Shown here piece by piece: positions 1 to 5,894 of a stretch of DNA of 6,685 nt. How positions within the stretch are numbered: position 1 is the first letter of the stretch; each line of letters begins with the position of its first letter. The translations under genes were made by a program, and so were the position numbers. Source of the stretch: an uncultured Streptococcus sp. (lineage in GTDB: Bacteria; Bacillota; Bacilli; Lactobacillales; Streptococcaceae); NCBI GenBank assembly GCA_900755085.1, contig CAAEFF010000058.1:1-6685 (forward strand), read 5' to 3'. The notes beneath the pieces are model-generated. The model did no database searches and was not told where the DNA came from. It saw nothing but the letters and a program-made list of their open reading frames with translations.

Positions 1-54
1 GAAGCAAGTATCCTAAGTCTTTGTTCGCTTTTTAAGCTTCAAAGATGCCCTATG
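1..54. other. Non-coding edge sequence left of the repeat
   Basis: No open reading frame, RNA gene or clear promoter is visible in these bases. They lie directly outside the matching part of the left repeat copy. They may be part of a longer version of that repeat or of the neighbouring intergenic region. The right-hand copy reaches the window edge at the equivalent point, so the two possibilities cannot be separated here. Confidence 0.5.
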
Positions 55-176
55 TTGACGGAAACTATGTTTCCTTTATCTGCAACCTTCAACAGTCTCA
101 CGGACTGTTGAAGCTGTGTGGAGGTGGGACGACGAAATCGAATTCTAACGAATGACCGATTTCTGTCCCACTCTCT
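55..176 (-). repeat. Three-hairpin intergenic repeat, left copy
   Basis: This 122-base stretch matches the reverse complement of 6564-6685 with only three differences (positions 100, 102 and 119). It folds into three separate stem-loops. The first is GGAAAC/GTTTCC at 60-74 with a 3-base loop. The second is a perfect 11-base stem CTTCAACAGTC/GACTGTTGAAG at 87-113 with a 5-base loop. The third is a longer interrupted stem at 124-171, made of GTGGGAC/GTCCCAC outside and GAAATCG/CGATTTC inside. Read on the minus strand it starts with AGAGAGTGGGACAGAAATC and lies 62 bases past the rnjA stop codon, so it has the same sense as that gene. From memory, this core is a common dispersed intergenic element in mitis/sanguinis-group streptococci; I cannot confirm a family name. 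It contains no reading frame of its own, so any spread would need a transposase supplied elsewhere. Confidence 0.9.
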
Positions 177-193
177 TTTTGATCCTCAAAAAG
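175..193. repeat. Short perfect palindrome beside the repeat
   Basis: CTTTTTGA and TCAAAAAG form a perfect 8-base inverted repeat around a TCC loop. It overlaps the end of the dispersed repeat by two bases and lies between the repeat and the rnjA terminator. The minus-strand copy of the right arm gives a T-run just after the terminator stem, so this palindrome may simply reinforce termination. It is AT-rich and weak as a hairpin on its own. Confidence 0.5.
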
Positions 194-202
194 TCATCAT
201 AA

Positions 203-232
203 AACCAGTTGAAACAGTGGTCTCAACTGGTT
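203..232 (-). terminator. Intrinsic terminator of rpoY-rnjA
   Basis: AACCAGTTGA (203-212) and TCAACTGGTT (223-232) form a perfect 10-base stem with a 10-base loop, starting 6 bases past the rnjA stop codon. On the minus strand the stem is followed by a short TTTTA tract and then a further TTTTT about ten bases on. On the plus strand it is also followed by a T-rich stretch (TTGTTTTGTT), so it can work in both directions and would block rightward transcription from running antisense into rnjA. Confidence 0.8.
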
Positions 233-238
233 GTTTTG

Positions 239-1921
239 TTAATTTTCGTCATCTGGTGTGAGAATCATTGGGATAATGATAGGTTCACGTTCCGTGCTCT
301 CGTATAAGAATGGGCGAAGGGCATTGACAATTGCACCATTGACAGTTTGGATATTGGCATCTTTGTTCTTCAAGGCGATACGAATAGCGTTGAAGAGGAT
401 GCGTTGGCTTTCACGGATCAGATCCCCTGATTCACGCATGTAGATAAAACCACGGCTCAAGATGTCTGGTCCAGCCAGGATCATCTTCGATTTGAAGTCA
501 ACAGTCGCAACAGCAAGCACGACACCATCTTCGGAAAGGTCTCTCCGGTCACGAAGGACAGCAGCCCCGATTTCACCGATACGATTTCCATCGACATAGA
601 TGTCTTGAGCGTTGAAGCTTCCTGCGATCCGAGCAGAGTTGGCTGTAAGGGCAAGGACATCACCATTACTCATGATGAAGATATTGTCTTTTTCTACTCC
701 ACAATCACGCGCAAGTCCTGCGTGGATCTTCTGCATCCGGTATTCACCATGGACAGGCATGAAGTATTTTGGTTTGATCAAGCGGAGCATGAGTTTTTGT
801 TCTTGTTGCCCCCCGTGTCCAGAGGTATGGATGTTGTTGATCTTCCCGTGAATGACCTCTACACCCGCTTCAGAAATCGTATTGATCAATTTATTCACAC
901 TGGTTGTATTTCCAGGAATCGGACTAGAAGAGAAGATCACGGTATCTCCTGGTTGGAGTTGCACTTGGCGGTGCGTTCCGTTGGCAATCCGAGAGAGGGC
1001 TGCCATCGGCTCTCCTTGGCTTCCTGTACACATGATCAGGATTTCATTGGCCGCATAGTCTTTGATCTCATTTGGCTCGATAATGGTTCCAGCAGGGACC
1101 TTGATATAGCCAAGCTCGATTCCGTTGACGATGGCTTTTTCCATCGAGCGTCCAAAGACGACGATCTTACGACCTGTCTTAACTGCTGCCTCAGCAGCTT
1201 GTTGGAGACGGAAGATATTCGAAGCAAAGGAAGCAAAGATGATGCGTCCGTGGATCCCTTCGATGATCTTCATGATGGATTGACCAACCACTTTTTCAGA
1301 GTTGGTAAAGGTTGGGATTTCCGCGTTGGTTGAGTCTGAAAGCAGACAGAGAACGCCTTCTTCCCCAAGGGCCGCCATACGATGGAGGTCAGCCGGTTCC
1401 CCAACAGGTGTGAAGTCAAATTTGAAGTCTCCGGTACAAACAATCTTTCCTTGAGGGGTGTGAATCACAATCCCTAAAGGTTCTGGAATCGAGTGAGTCG
1501 TACGGAAGAAGGTTGCTTTAAGATTTTTAAATTGAAGCTCAGTGTTTTGGTTGATTTCGTAGAGTTTGGCATCACGAAGAAGGCCGTGCTCTTCTAATTT
1601 TCCACGGATCAAGGCGAGCGCCAAAGGTCCAGCGTAGATAGGGACATTGGCTTGTTTCAAAAGGAAAGGAATCCCACCGATGTGGTCTTCGTGCCCGTGG
1701 GTAATGAGGACCGCTTTGACGCGATCGATATTGTCAACGATATAAGAGTAATCCGGAATGACATAGTCGATCCCAAGGAGGTCATCTTCTGGAAATTTGA
1801 TCCCGGCATCGACAATGATGATTTCATCTTGGTATTCGATCCCGTAGGTATTTTTTCCGATTTCTCCAAGTCCACCAATGGCAAATACACCAACTTCTTC
1901 AGGTTTTAAGGTATAAGCCAT
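239..1921 (-). CDS. rnjA: Ribonuclease J1
   Basis: RNase J1 is a 5'-3' exoribonuclease and endoribonuclease central to mRNA decay and rRNA/16S maturation in Firmicutes; it acts in the cytoplasm, usually together with its paralogue RNase J2. The 560-residue protein has the full metallo-beta-lactamase/beta-CASP layout. The zinc motif THGHEDH gives H75, H77, D79 and H80, with H143 in TTHSIPEP, D165 in TGDFKFD and H391 in PVHGEYR. The beta-CASP part includes DSTNA (196-200) and the phosphate-binding HTSGHGG (365-371). The C-terminal domain (about 440-560) is complete. Length matches the family (about 555). All catalytic residues are present, which together with the rpoY neighbour favours J1 over J2. 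The start ATG lies 3 bases past the rpoY stop, with CGGAG inside the rpoY 3' end (1931-1935), so translation is probably coupled to rpoY. Confidence 0.97.
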   Translation of the reverse strand: MAYTLKPEEVGVFAIGGLGEIGKNTYGIEYQDEIIIVDAGIKFPEDDLLGIDYVIPDYSYIVDNIDRVKAVLITHGHEDHIGGIPFLLKQANVPIYAGPLALALIRGKLEEHGLLRDAKLYEINQNTELQFKNLKATFFRTTHSIPEPLGIVIHTPQGKIVCTGDFKFDFTPVGEPADLHRMAALGEEGVLCLLSDSTNAEIPTFTNSEKVVGQSIMKIIEGIHGRIIFASFASNIFRLQQAAEAAVKTGRKIVVFGRSMEKAIVNGIELGYIKVPAGTIIEPNEIKDYAANEILIMCTGSQGEPMAALSRIANGTHRQVQLQPGDTVIFSSSPIPGNTTSVNKLINTISEAGVEVIHGKINNIHTSGHGGQQEQKLMLRLIKPKYFMPVHGEYRMQKIHAGLARDCGVEKDNIFIMSNGDVLALTANSARIAGSFNAQDIYVDGNRIGEIGAAVLRDRRDLSEDGVVLAVATVDFKSKMILAGPDILSRGFIYMRESGDLIRESQRILFNAIRIALKNKDANIQTVNGAIVNALRPFLYESTEREPIIIPMILTPDDEN

Positions 1922-1924
1922 GGA

Positions 1925-2155
1925 TTAGTACTCCGTTAGTTCAAAAGCACCTGACTCTTTCTCGTAAGCAAGGTGTTGCTCAGAAAGTGGTGTGATAAAT
2001 TCAATGTTGAAATCTGTGTTTGCTTCAACCAATTGACGAGCTTGGATGCGTCCTTCGCGTTCATTTGGTGCATCAATATCGAGATAAAGTGCATGCGTGG
2101 TTTCACGACGAGGGTTGCGGTCTTTAGTTTCCTGATAAAAAACTTTGTAAATCAT
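1925..2155 (-). CDS. rpoY: RNA polymerase epsilon subunit (YkzG family)
   Basis: This 76-residue protein is the small epsilon subunit of Firmicutes RNA polymerase, formerly called DUF1447/YkzG. It binds the core enzyme as an accessory subunit; its structure resembles phage Gp2, although its cellular role is still poorly defined. The family signs are the MIYKVFYQE start, the PRRETTHALYLD segment (about 15-26), NIEFITPLSEQHLAYEK (about 49-65) and the FELTEY end. The length is normal. Its ATG is preceded by AAAGGAAA (near 2165-2172). It is the first gene of a two-gene operon with rnjA, an arrangement conserved in Bacillus and streptococci. Its stop codon is separated from the rnjA start by only 3 bases. 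Confidence 0.95.
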   Translation of the reverse strand: MIYKVFYQETKDRNPRRETTHALYLDIDAPNEREGRIQARQLVEANTDFNIEFITPLSEQHLAYEKESGAFELTEY

Positions 2156-2259
2156 GAAGTAATTTTCCTTTCATTATTTCGGTCTATTTGTTAGCTACGA
2201 AGGAGTGCAATCACTAGAGTTTCCTACTCGCAACTAGTGGACCTGATTCGATACAATTA
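2156..2259 (-). promoter_or_regulatory. Structured 5' leader of rpoY-rnjA (candidate)
   Basis: The predicted transcript has a leader of about 104 nt before rpoY. Within it, CACTA/TAGTG (2212-2216 with 2235-2239) forms an outer stem and GAGT/ACTC (2217-2220 with 2226-2229) an inner stem. These are joined by a one-sided 5-base bulge and capped by a 5-base loop. No T-run follows, so this is not a terminator. RNase J transcripts are plausible targets of self-control, but nothing in the sequence proves it. I do not recognise a known riboswitch or T-box here. Confidence 0.35.
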
Positions 2260-2265
2260 ATTATC

Positions 2266-2294
2266 ATTATATCATAAATTCGCCCGTAAGTAAA
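2266..2294 (-). promoter_or_regulatory. Promoter of rpoY-rnjA
   Basis: On the minus strand a TTTACT -35 box (2289-2294) and a perfect TATAAT -10 box (2266-2271) are separated by exactly 17 bases. The predicted start of transcription is near 2259. The box pair fits a housekeeping sigma-A promoter and faces away from tsaB. Confidence 0.8.
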
Positions 2295-2398
2295 AGATAG
2301 ACTGGAAAAGTCAGAGAGGCAAAGACCTATAATAGAGAAGCTTTTGAGCGGTTTTGGATAGGAAAATCCTGCGCTCTAGAGGAGAGTTTCGCTGGGAT
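2295..2398 (+). other. Divergent intergenic spacer with a hairpin and a spare -10 box
   Basis: This stretch separates the two divergent promoters. It holds a TATAAT hexamer at 2328-2333 with only a poor -35 candidate (TGGAAA, 2303-2308, 19-base spacing). It also holds a two-part stem-loop in which GAGCG pairs with CGCTC (2346-2350, 2372-2376) around GGAT/ATCC (2356-2359, 2366-2369). A distal tsaB promoter with the stem-loop in its leader is possible but not established. Confidence 0.35.
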
Positions 2399-2426
2399 TT
2401 GAAGGGAATTTGTAGTATAATATAAT
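2399..2426 (+). promoter_or_regulatory. Promoter of tsaB-rimI-tsaD
   Basis: TTGAAG (2399-2404) and TATAAT (2421-2426) are 16 bases apart. A second TATAAT overlaps it by one base (2416-2421). The start of transcription would fall near 2428-2433, so the leader is only about 15-20 nt and consists almost entirely of the ribosome binding site GAGGAG (2436-2441) and its spacer. Confidence 0.75.
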
Positions 2427-2447
2427 CCAGTTCAAGAGGAGTAGGAA

Positions 2448-3131
2448 ATGAAATTATTAGCATTTGATACCTCGAGTAAGGCTCTTTCTGTAGCGATTTT
2501 AGAAGATGAGACTCTACTTGCAGAAACAACATTAACCATTAAAAAAAATCATAGTATTACCTTGATGCCGGTCATCGATTTTTTGATGCAACAAATCGAC
2601 TTGACACCCAAGGACTTGGATCGCATCGTGGTGGCAGAAGGTCCTGGGAGTTACACTGGACTGCGCATTGCAGTCGCAACTGCAAAGACCTTGGCTCATA
2701 CCTTAGGAATTGAATTGGTCGGGGTTTCAAGTCTCTTAGCCCTAGTGCCAGATGGTCTAGAAGGTTTAGTAGTGCCTGTCATGGATGCCCGTCGAAACAA
2801 CGTTTATGCAGGTTTTTACCAAGATGATCAGCTGGTCGCACCAGAAGGGCATTTTCCATTTGAGGAAGTCCTAGAGCGTGCAGCGACGAGTGAGCAGGTC
2901 ACCTTTGTCGGAGAGGTCACAGCCTTTGAGGAGCAGATCAAAGCTAATCTGCCAAAGGCTACTTTCTCTGAAACCCTGCCAGATGCAGTGAAAATCGGAC
3001 GTCTCGGTCTCAAACAAGCGCCTGCTAGCCTCCATGATTTTGTCCCTCATTATCTCAAACGGGTCGAAGCAGAGGAAAATTGGCTCAAAGACCACACGGA
3101 AACAACGACCTCTTACATCAAGCGCCTATGA
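2448..3131 (+). CDS. tsaB: tRNA t6A37 modification protein TsaB
   Basis: TsaB (YeaZ) is the ASKHA-fold partner that dimerises with TsaD. With TsaE they transfer threonylcarbamoyl from TC-AMP (made by TsaC/YwlC) to A37 of ANN-decoding tRNAs, in the cytoplasm. The 227-residue protein starts MKLLAFDTSS, carries the family motif EGPGSYTGLRI (64-74) and the DARRNNVY segment (113-120), and lacks the paired metal-binding histidines of TsaD, as expected. Length matches the family (about 230). The ATG is preceded by GAGGAG with a 6-base spacer. It is the first gene of the operon. Its stop overlaps the rimI start (ATGA at 3128-3131). The older name 'Gcp-like peptidase' should not be used. Confidence 0.95.
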   Translation: MKLLAFDTSSKALSVAILEDETLLAETTLTIKKNHSITLMPVIDFLMQQIDLTPKDLDRIVVAEGPGSYTGLRIAVATAKTLAHTLGIELVGVSSLLALVPDGLEGLVVPVMDARRNNVYAGFYQDDQLVAPEGHFPFEEVLERAATSEQVTFVGEVTAFEEQIKANLPKATFSETLPDAVKIGRLGLKQAPASLHDFVPHYLKRVEAEENWLKDHTETTTSYIKRL

Positions 3132-3565
3132 TGAAAGGAACAATCAGGAAAGGGAGCAGCCAGGATGCGGCCGCTATTCTCGCTGTCATGGAAGATGTCT
3201 ATGAAGCTAGCCCTTGGAAGTTGGAGCAGATTGAAGCCGATTTAGAGCAGGAATTGACCTCCTATTTCCTAGCTGTGGATGGGGGGCAAGTCCTTGGATT
3301 TGTCGCCATTCAAGAGACTCTCTATGAAGTAGAGGTCCTACAGATTGCGGTCAAGCGTGCCTTTCAAGGCCAAGGTCTAGCTCAGCAGTTACTCGCGCAG
3401 TTGCCGGACCAAAAAGAAATTTTCTTAGAAGTGCGCGTGTCCAATCAACCGGCTCAAGGCTTATACAAAAAAATGCATTTTGAAGAAATTGCACGGAGGA
3501 AAAACTACTATCACGATCCCATAGAGGATGCTGTGATCATGAAGAGGAACCCGAATGAAAGATAG
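3128..3565 (+). CDS. rimI: Protein N-terminal acetyltransferase RimI
   Basis: This is a GNAT-fold acetyltransferase of the RimI family, which uses acetyl-CoA to acetylate protein N-termini (ribosomal protein S18 in E. coli; the streptococcal target is not shown here). The start at 3128 gives 145 residues, the usual family length. The acetyl-CoA motif Q-x-x-G-x-A is QGQGLA (80-85). The RimI signature follows: LEVR (100-103, candidate base E101), SNQPAQGLYKK with the candidate acid Y113, then RRKNYYHDPIEDAVIM (123-138). A longer frame reaches 3080 but would put 16 residues inside tsaB, so ATG 3128 (or the adjacent ATG 3131) is preferred. No good Shine-Dalgarno precedes it, so expression probably depends on ribosomes finishing tsaB. 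It overlaps tsaD by 11 bases. Confidence 0.93.
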   Translation: MMKGTIRKGSSQDAAAILAVMEDVYEASPWKLEQIEADLEQELTSYFLAVDGGQVLGFVAIQETLYEVEVLQIAVKRAFQGQGLAQQLLAQLPDQKEIFLEVRVSNQPAQGLYKKMHFEEIARRKNYYHDPIEDAVIMKRNPNER

Positions 3566-4565
3566 ATATATTTTGGCTTTTGAGACATCTTGTGATGAGA
3601 CCAGTGTGGCTGTCTTGAAAAATGACGACCAACTCTTGTCCAATGTCATTGCCAGTCAAATCGAAAGTCACAAGCGTTTTGGTGGGGTAGTGCCTGAGGT
3701 AGCCTCCCGTCACCATGTGGAAGTCATCACCGCTTGTATTGAAGAAGCCCTGGAAGAAGCTGGCATCACAGAAGCCGATGTCACAGCTGTGGCTGTCACC
3801 TACGGTCCAGGCCTGGTTGGAGCTCTCTTGGTCGGCCTAGCTGCAGCCAAGGCCTTTGCCTGGGCGCATGGACTTCCTTTGATTCCTGTCAATCATATGG
3901 CAGGGCACTTGATGGCCGCTCAAAGTGTCGAGCCCTTAGAGTTTCCGCTTTTGGCCTTGTTGGTGAGTGGAGGACATACCGAGCTAGTCTACGTCAGTGA
4001 AGCGGGTGATTATAAGATCGTCGGAGAGACACGAGATGATGCTGTCGGAGAAGCTTATGACAAGGTCGGGCGCGTCATGGGCTTGACCTATCCAGCAGGA
4101 CGTGAGATTGATCAGCTGGCCCACCAAGGATCTGATATCTACGATTTCCCACGGGCCATGATCAAGGAAGACAATCTGGAATTCTCCTTTTCAGGACTCA
4201 AATCGGCCTTTATCAATCTGCACCATAATGCGCAGCAAAAAGGAGAAAGTCTCTCCAATGCACACCTTTCAGCGAGTTTCCAAGCAGCCGTCTTAGACAT
4301 TCTCATGGCCAAGACCAAAAAAGCTTTGGAGAAATATCCGGTCAAGACTCTAGTCGTTGCGGGTGGGGTCGCAGCCAACCAAGGTCTTCGTGAACGCTTG
4401 GCTTCTGAGATCACAGATGTCAAGGTCATCATTCCTCCTCTGCGCCTCTGCGGGGACAATGCAGGGATGATTGCCTATGCCAGTGTTAGTGAATGGAACA
4501 AAGAAAACTTCGCAAGCTGGGACCTCAATGCCAAACCAAGCCTGGCCTTTGAAGGAATCGAATAA
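3555..4565 (+). CDS. tsaD: tRNA N6-adenosine threonylcarbamoyltransferase TsaD
   Basis: TsaD (Kae1/YgjD/Gcp) is the catalytic subunit for t6A37 formation in tRNA and works with TsaB and TsaE in the cytoplasm. The 336-residue protein is full length. It shows FETSCDET (9-16), the metal-binding pair H114 and H118 in NHMAGH (113-118), the nucleotide-binding SGGHTEL (138-144), DDAVGEAYDKVGR (161-173), YPAGREID (179-186), GGVAANQGLR (270-279) and the third metal ligand D301 in LCGDNAGMIA. AGAGGA at 3543-3548, inside the end of rimI, is spaced 6 bases from the ATG. It is the last gene of the operon and is followed directly by a strong terminator. 'O-sialoglycoprotein endopeptidase' is an obsolete label for this family. 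Confidence 0.97.
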   Translation: MKDRYILAFETSCDETSVAVLKNDDQLLSNVIASQIESHKRFGGVVPEVASRHHVEVITACIEEALEEAGITEADVTAVAVTYGPGLVGALLVGLAAAKAFAWAHGLPLIPVNHMAGHLMAAQSVEPLEFPLLALLVSGGHTELVYVSEAGDYKIVGETRDDAVGEAYDKVGRVMGLTYPAGREIDQLAHQGSDIYDFPRAMIKEDNLEFSFSGLKSAFINLHHNAQQKGESLSNAHLSASFQAAVLDILMAKTKKALEKYPVKTLVVAGGVAANQGLRERLASEITDVKVIIPPLRLCGDNAGMIAYASVSEWNKENFASWDLNAKPSLAFEGIE

Positions 4566-4574
4566 GTGTATGCT

Positions 4575-4609
4575 AGCCATTTGGATGAAGGAATCTAGAT
4601 GGCTTTTTT
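4575..4609 (+). terminator. Intrinsic terminator of tsaB-rimI-tsaD
   Basis: The strand from 4575 to 4586 pairs with 4593 to 4604 in an unbroken 12-base stem with two G-T wobbles, outer part AGCCAT/ATGGCT, around the 6-base loop GAAGGA. It runs directly into six T residues (4604-4609). The stem starts 9 bases past the tsaD stop codon. Confidence 0.9.
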
Positions 4610-4637
4610 GTTGGAATCTCACCAACTAGTAAGGGAT

Positions 4638-4666
4638 TTGCGATTGGCAAGAAAATTCGGTATGAT
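4638..4666 (+). promoter_or_regulatory. Second promoter-like pair upstream of azlC
   Basis: TTGCGA (4638-4643) and TATGAT (4661-4666) are 17 bases apart, a plausible but imperfect sigma-A promoter. The bases after it (about 4673-4740) contain two alternative pairings. TGAGGGA (4686-4692) can pair with TCTCTCA (4711-4717), enclosing the AAAGCTT (4702-4708) that could otherwise pair with AAGCTTT (4731-4737) ahead of a run of T. It may be a distal azlC promoter with weak attenuation, a small RNA, or chance. Confidence 0.35.
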
Positions 4667-4725
4667 AGAGGGAATAAAAGATTGGTGAGGGAAGGGATTA
4701 TAAAGCTTTCTCTCTCATGGGTCCT

Positions 4726-4753
4726 TTTTCAAGCTTTTTTCTTGTGTTATAAT
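4726..4753 (+). promoter_or_regulatory. Promoter of azlCD
   Basis: TTTTCA (4726-4731) and TATAAT (4748-4753) are 16 bases apart, and a TG dinucleotide one base before the -10 makes it an extended -10 promoter. The predicted leader is about 25 nt and holds AAGGAG (4772-4777), spaced 7 bases from the azlC ATG. Confidence 0.75.
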
Positions 4754-4784
4754 AGAGGTCAATGGTTCAGGAAGGAGTGAGAGT

Positions 4785-5480
4785 ATGGAAAAAGATTTTT
4801 GGCAGGGGGTGAGGGATGCGTTGCCGACAGCTCTAGGCTATATCAGTATTGGCCTGGCTTGCGGTGTGGTGGCGTCTCCCTATCTATCTCCTTTGGAGAT
4901 GGCCTTGATGAGTATTCTAGTCTATGCAGGTGCGGCTCAGTTTGCGATGATCTCTCTGATTGCAGTCCATTCTTCGATCCTCAATATGGCCCTGACGGTC
5001 TTTTTGATCAATCTCCGTAATATGTTGATGAGTCTGCATACCTCCTCTGACTTTAAGAATGCCAGTCTCGCTCATACCATTGGAATTGGGAGTCTTCTAA
5101 CGGACGAGAGTTATGGTGTCTATTTGAGTGAGAAGCTAAAGACCGATCGGATCACAGTTCCTTGGATGCATGGGAACAATCTAGTAGGTTATGTGGCTTG
5201 GATCAGTGCGACGGTTATCGGAACAGCTCTGGGATCTCTCCTACCAGATCCAAAGGCTTTTGGGCTTGATTTTGCCTTAGTGGCTATGTTTATTGGGATT
5301 TTTGTAGCCCAGTTCCAAGGAATGCAACTGACAGAAAAGACCAAGACCATGCTAATGGTGCTCTTAGCAGTAGCAGTGAGTTTCTTTCTCTTACTCTTTT
5401 TTGTTTCGCAACCGCTTGCTGTGCTAGCTGCGACCTTGATTGGCTGTTTTGTGGGGGTGGTTTGTGATGCGCGTGAATAG
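4785..5480 (+). CDS. azlC: AzlC-family branched-chain amino acid exporter, large subunit
   Basis: AzlC (YgaZ family) is the large membrane subunit of a two-part exporter of branched-chain amino acids; AzlC/AzlD in Bacillus give 4-azaleucine resistance and YgaZH in E. coli export valine. The 231-residue protein is strongly hydrophobic. Likely membrane segments lie near 13-31, 35-60, 64-84, 131-153, 160-177, 188-207 and 209-227. Family marks include the VYAGAAQFA stretch (46-54), INLRNMLMS (75-83) and LTDESYGV (105-112) after the third segment. The partner azlD starts inside its last codons, with a 14-base overlap, as is usual for the pair. The substrate is inferred from the family and could differ. 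It has its own promoter, so it is not part of the tsa operon. Confidence 0.9.
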   Translation: MEKDFWQGVRDALPTALGYISIGLACGVVASPYLSPLEMALMSILVYAGAAQFAMISLIAVHSSILNMALTVFLINLRNMLMSLHTSSDFKNASLAHTIGIGSLLTDESYGVYLSEKLKTDRITVPWMHGNNLVGYVAWISATVIGTALGSLLPDPKAFGLDFALVAMFIGIFVAQFQGMQLTEKTKTMLMVLLAVAVSFFLLLFFVSQPLAVLAATLIGCFVGVVCDARE

Positions 5481-5793
5481 TTCTATCTTCATGGCCATTC
5501 TGGCCTCAGCCCTCGTTACCTGGATTCCTCGGATCTTACCCTTCCTCTTAGTTAAATACAAGGGACTGCCGGCTCCTGTGACCCGCTTTCTCAAATACCT
5601 GCCCATTTCCATTATCTTTGCCTTGGTTTTATCGAGTTTAGTAGAGGGGAAAATCGGAAGTCTCCCGCAGTTTCACTGGTTGGACCTTGTAGTAACCATT
5701 CCCAGTCTCTTTGTAGCCTTTCGTTACAAAAACCTTATGGGAACCGTCTTGTTTGGAATTATTCTCATGGCTCTCTTACGATTAGTATTTTGA
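5467..5793 (+). CDS. azlD: AzlD-family branched-chain amino acid exporter, small subunit
   Basis: This is the small membrane partner of AzlC (AzlD/YgaH family). From ATG 5467 it has 108 residues, the normal length, with about four hydrophobic segments (near 6-20, 47-60, 73-85, 92-107). The family marks are TWIPRILPF (18-26) and the FLKYLPISIIFAL stretch (41-53). An in-frame ATG at 5440 would add nine residues that lie inside azlC and have no family match, so I prefer 5467. A G-rich stretch (5453-5460) may serve as a weak ribosome site. The overlap with azlC suggests coupled translation and a fixed subunit ratio. No clear terminator follows; the AT-rich palindrome at 5821-5856 lacks a T-run on this strand. 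Confidence 0.9.
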   Translation: MRVNSSIFMAILASALVTWIPRILPFLLVKYKGLPAPVTRFLKYLPISIIFALVLSSLVEGKIGSLPQFHWLDLVVTIPSLFVAFRYKNLMGTVLFGIILMALLRLVF

Positions 5794-5820
5794 ATAGAAA
5801 AATATGTTACAAAAAAATTA

Positions 5821-5856
5821 CAATTATTACAAAAAACTTGATTTTTGTAATAATTG
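5821..5856. promoter_or_regulatory. Perfect 15-base palindrome over the -35 box, likely operator
   Basis: CAATTATTACAAAAA (5821-5835) and TTTTTGTAATAATTG (5842-5856) are exact inverted copies around a 6-base spacer, ACTTGA. The spacer and the first T residues of the right arm contain the -35 box of the downstream gene. The half-site TTACAAAAA also occurs once more at 5807-5815, exactly 20 bases (about two helical turns) before its copy at 5827-5835. This layout suits a dimeric repressor that blocks RNA polymerase. On the minus strand it could also act as a weak terminator, since a T-rich stretch follows. I cannot assign a regulator. Confidence 0.6.
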
Positions 5857-5865
5857 AGGTATAAT
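5838..5865 (+). promoter_or_regulatory. Promoter of the lipoprotein gene
   Basis: TTGATT (5838-5843) and a perfect TATAAT (5860-5865) are 16 bases apart. The start of transcription should be near 5872. The ribosome site AAAGAGG (5881-5887) is spaced 7 bases from the ATG at 5895. The -35 and most of the spacer lie inside the palindrome described separately, so this promoter looks regulated rather than constitutive. Confidence 0.8.
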
Positions 5866-5894
5866 GGGAGTCAGAAAGATAAAGAGGTAATCTT

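Noticed and set aside
55..176. CRISPR array or insertion-sequence ends
   Set aside because: There is only one copy at each end of the window with no spacers between units, and no transposase gene lies within the bracketed block, whose genes are mostly core chromosomal genes.
605..1333. A 242-codon open frame on the plus strand, opposite rnjA
   Set aside because: It lies entirely antisense to a certain gene, has no ribosome site or promoter that I can see, and its translation has no recognisable domain. It follows from the codon pattern of rnjA.
3080..3127. Upstream in-frame extension of rimI from ATG 3080
   Set aside because: It would add 16 residues buried in tsaB that match nothing in the RimI family, and the protein from 3128 is already normal length.
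4611..4784. T-box or other riboswitch ahead of the amino acid exporter azlC
   Set aside because: No T-box sequence or specifier-type structure is visible, and the stretch is too short for a standard T-box leader.
5440..5466. Upstream ATG for azlD
   Set aside because: The extra nine residues lie inside azlC and do not fit the family; the start at 5467 gives the standard length and overlap.
5805..5822. GlnR-like box TGTTA...TTACA upstream of the lipoprotein gene
   Set aside because: The spacing between the half-sites is eight bases, not the seven of the GlnR consensus, and the centre is a plain A-run.
5831..5846. Resemblance to Mn-dependent PsaR/SloR operators because of the central ACTTGA
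   Set aside because: The arms do not match what I recall of that operator, and ACTTGA arises simply from the -35 box.
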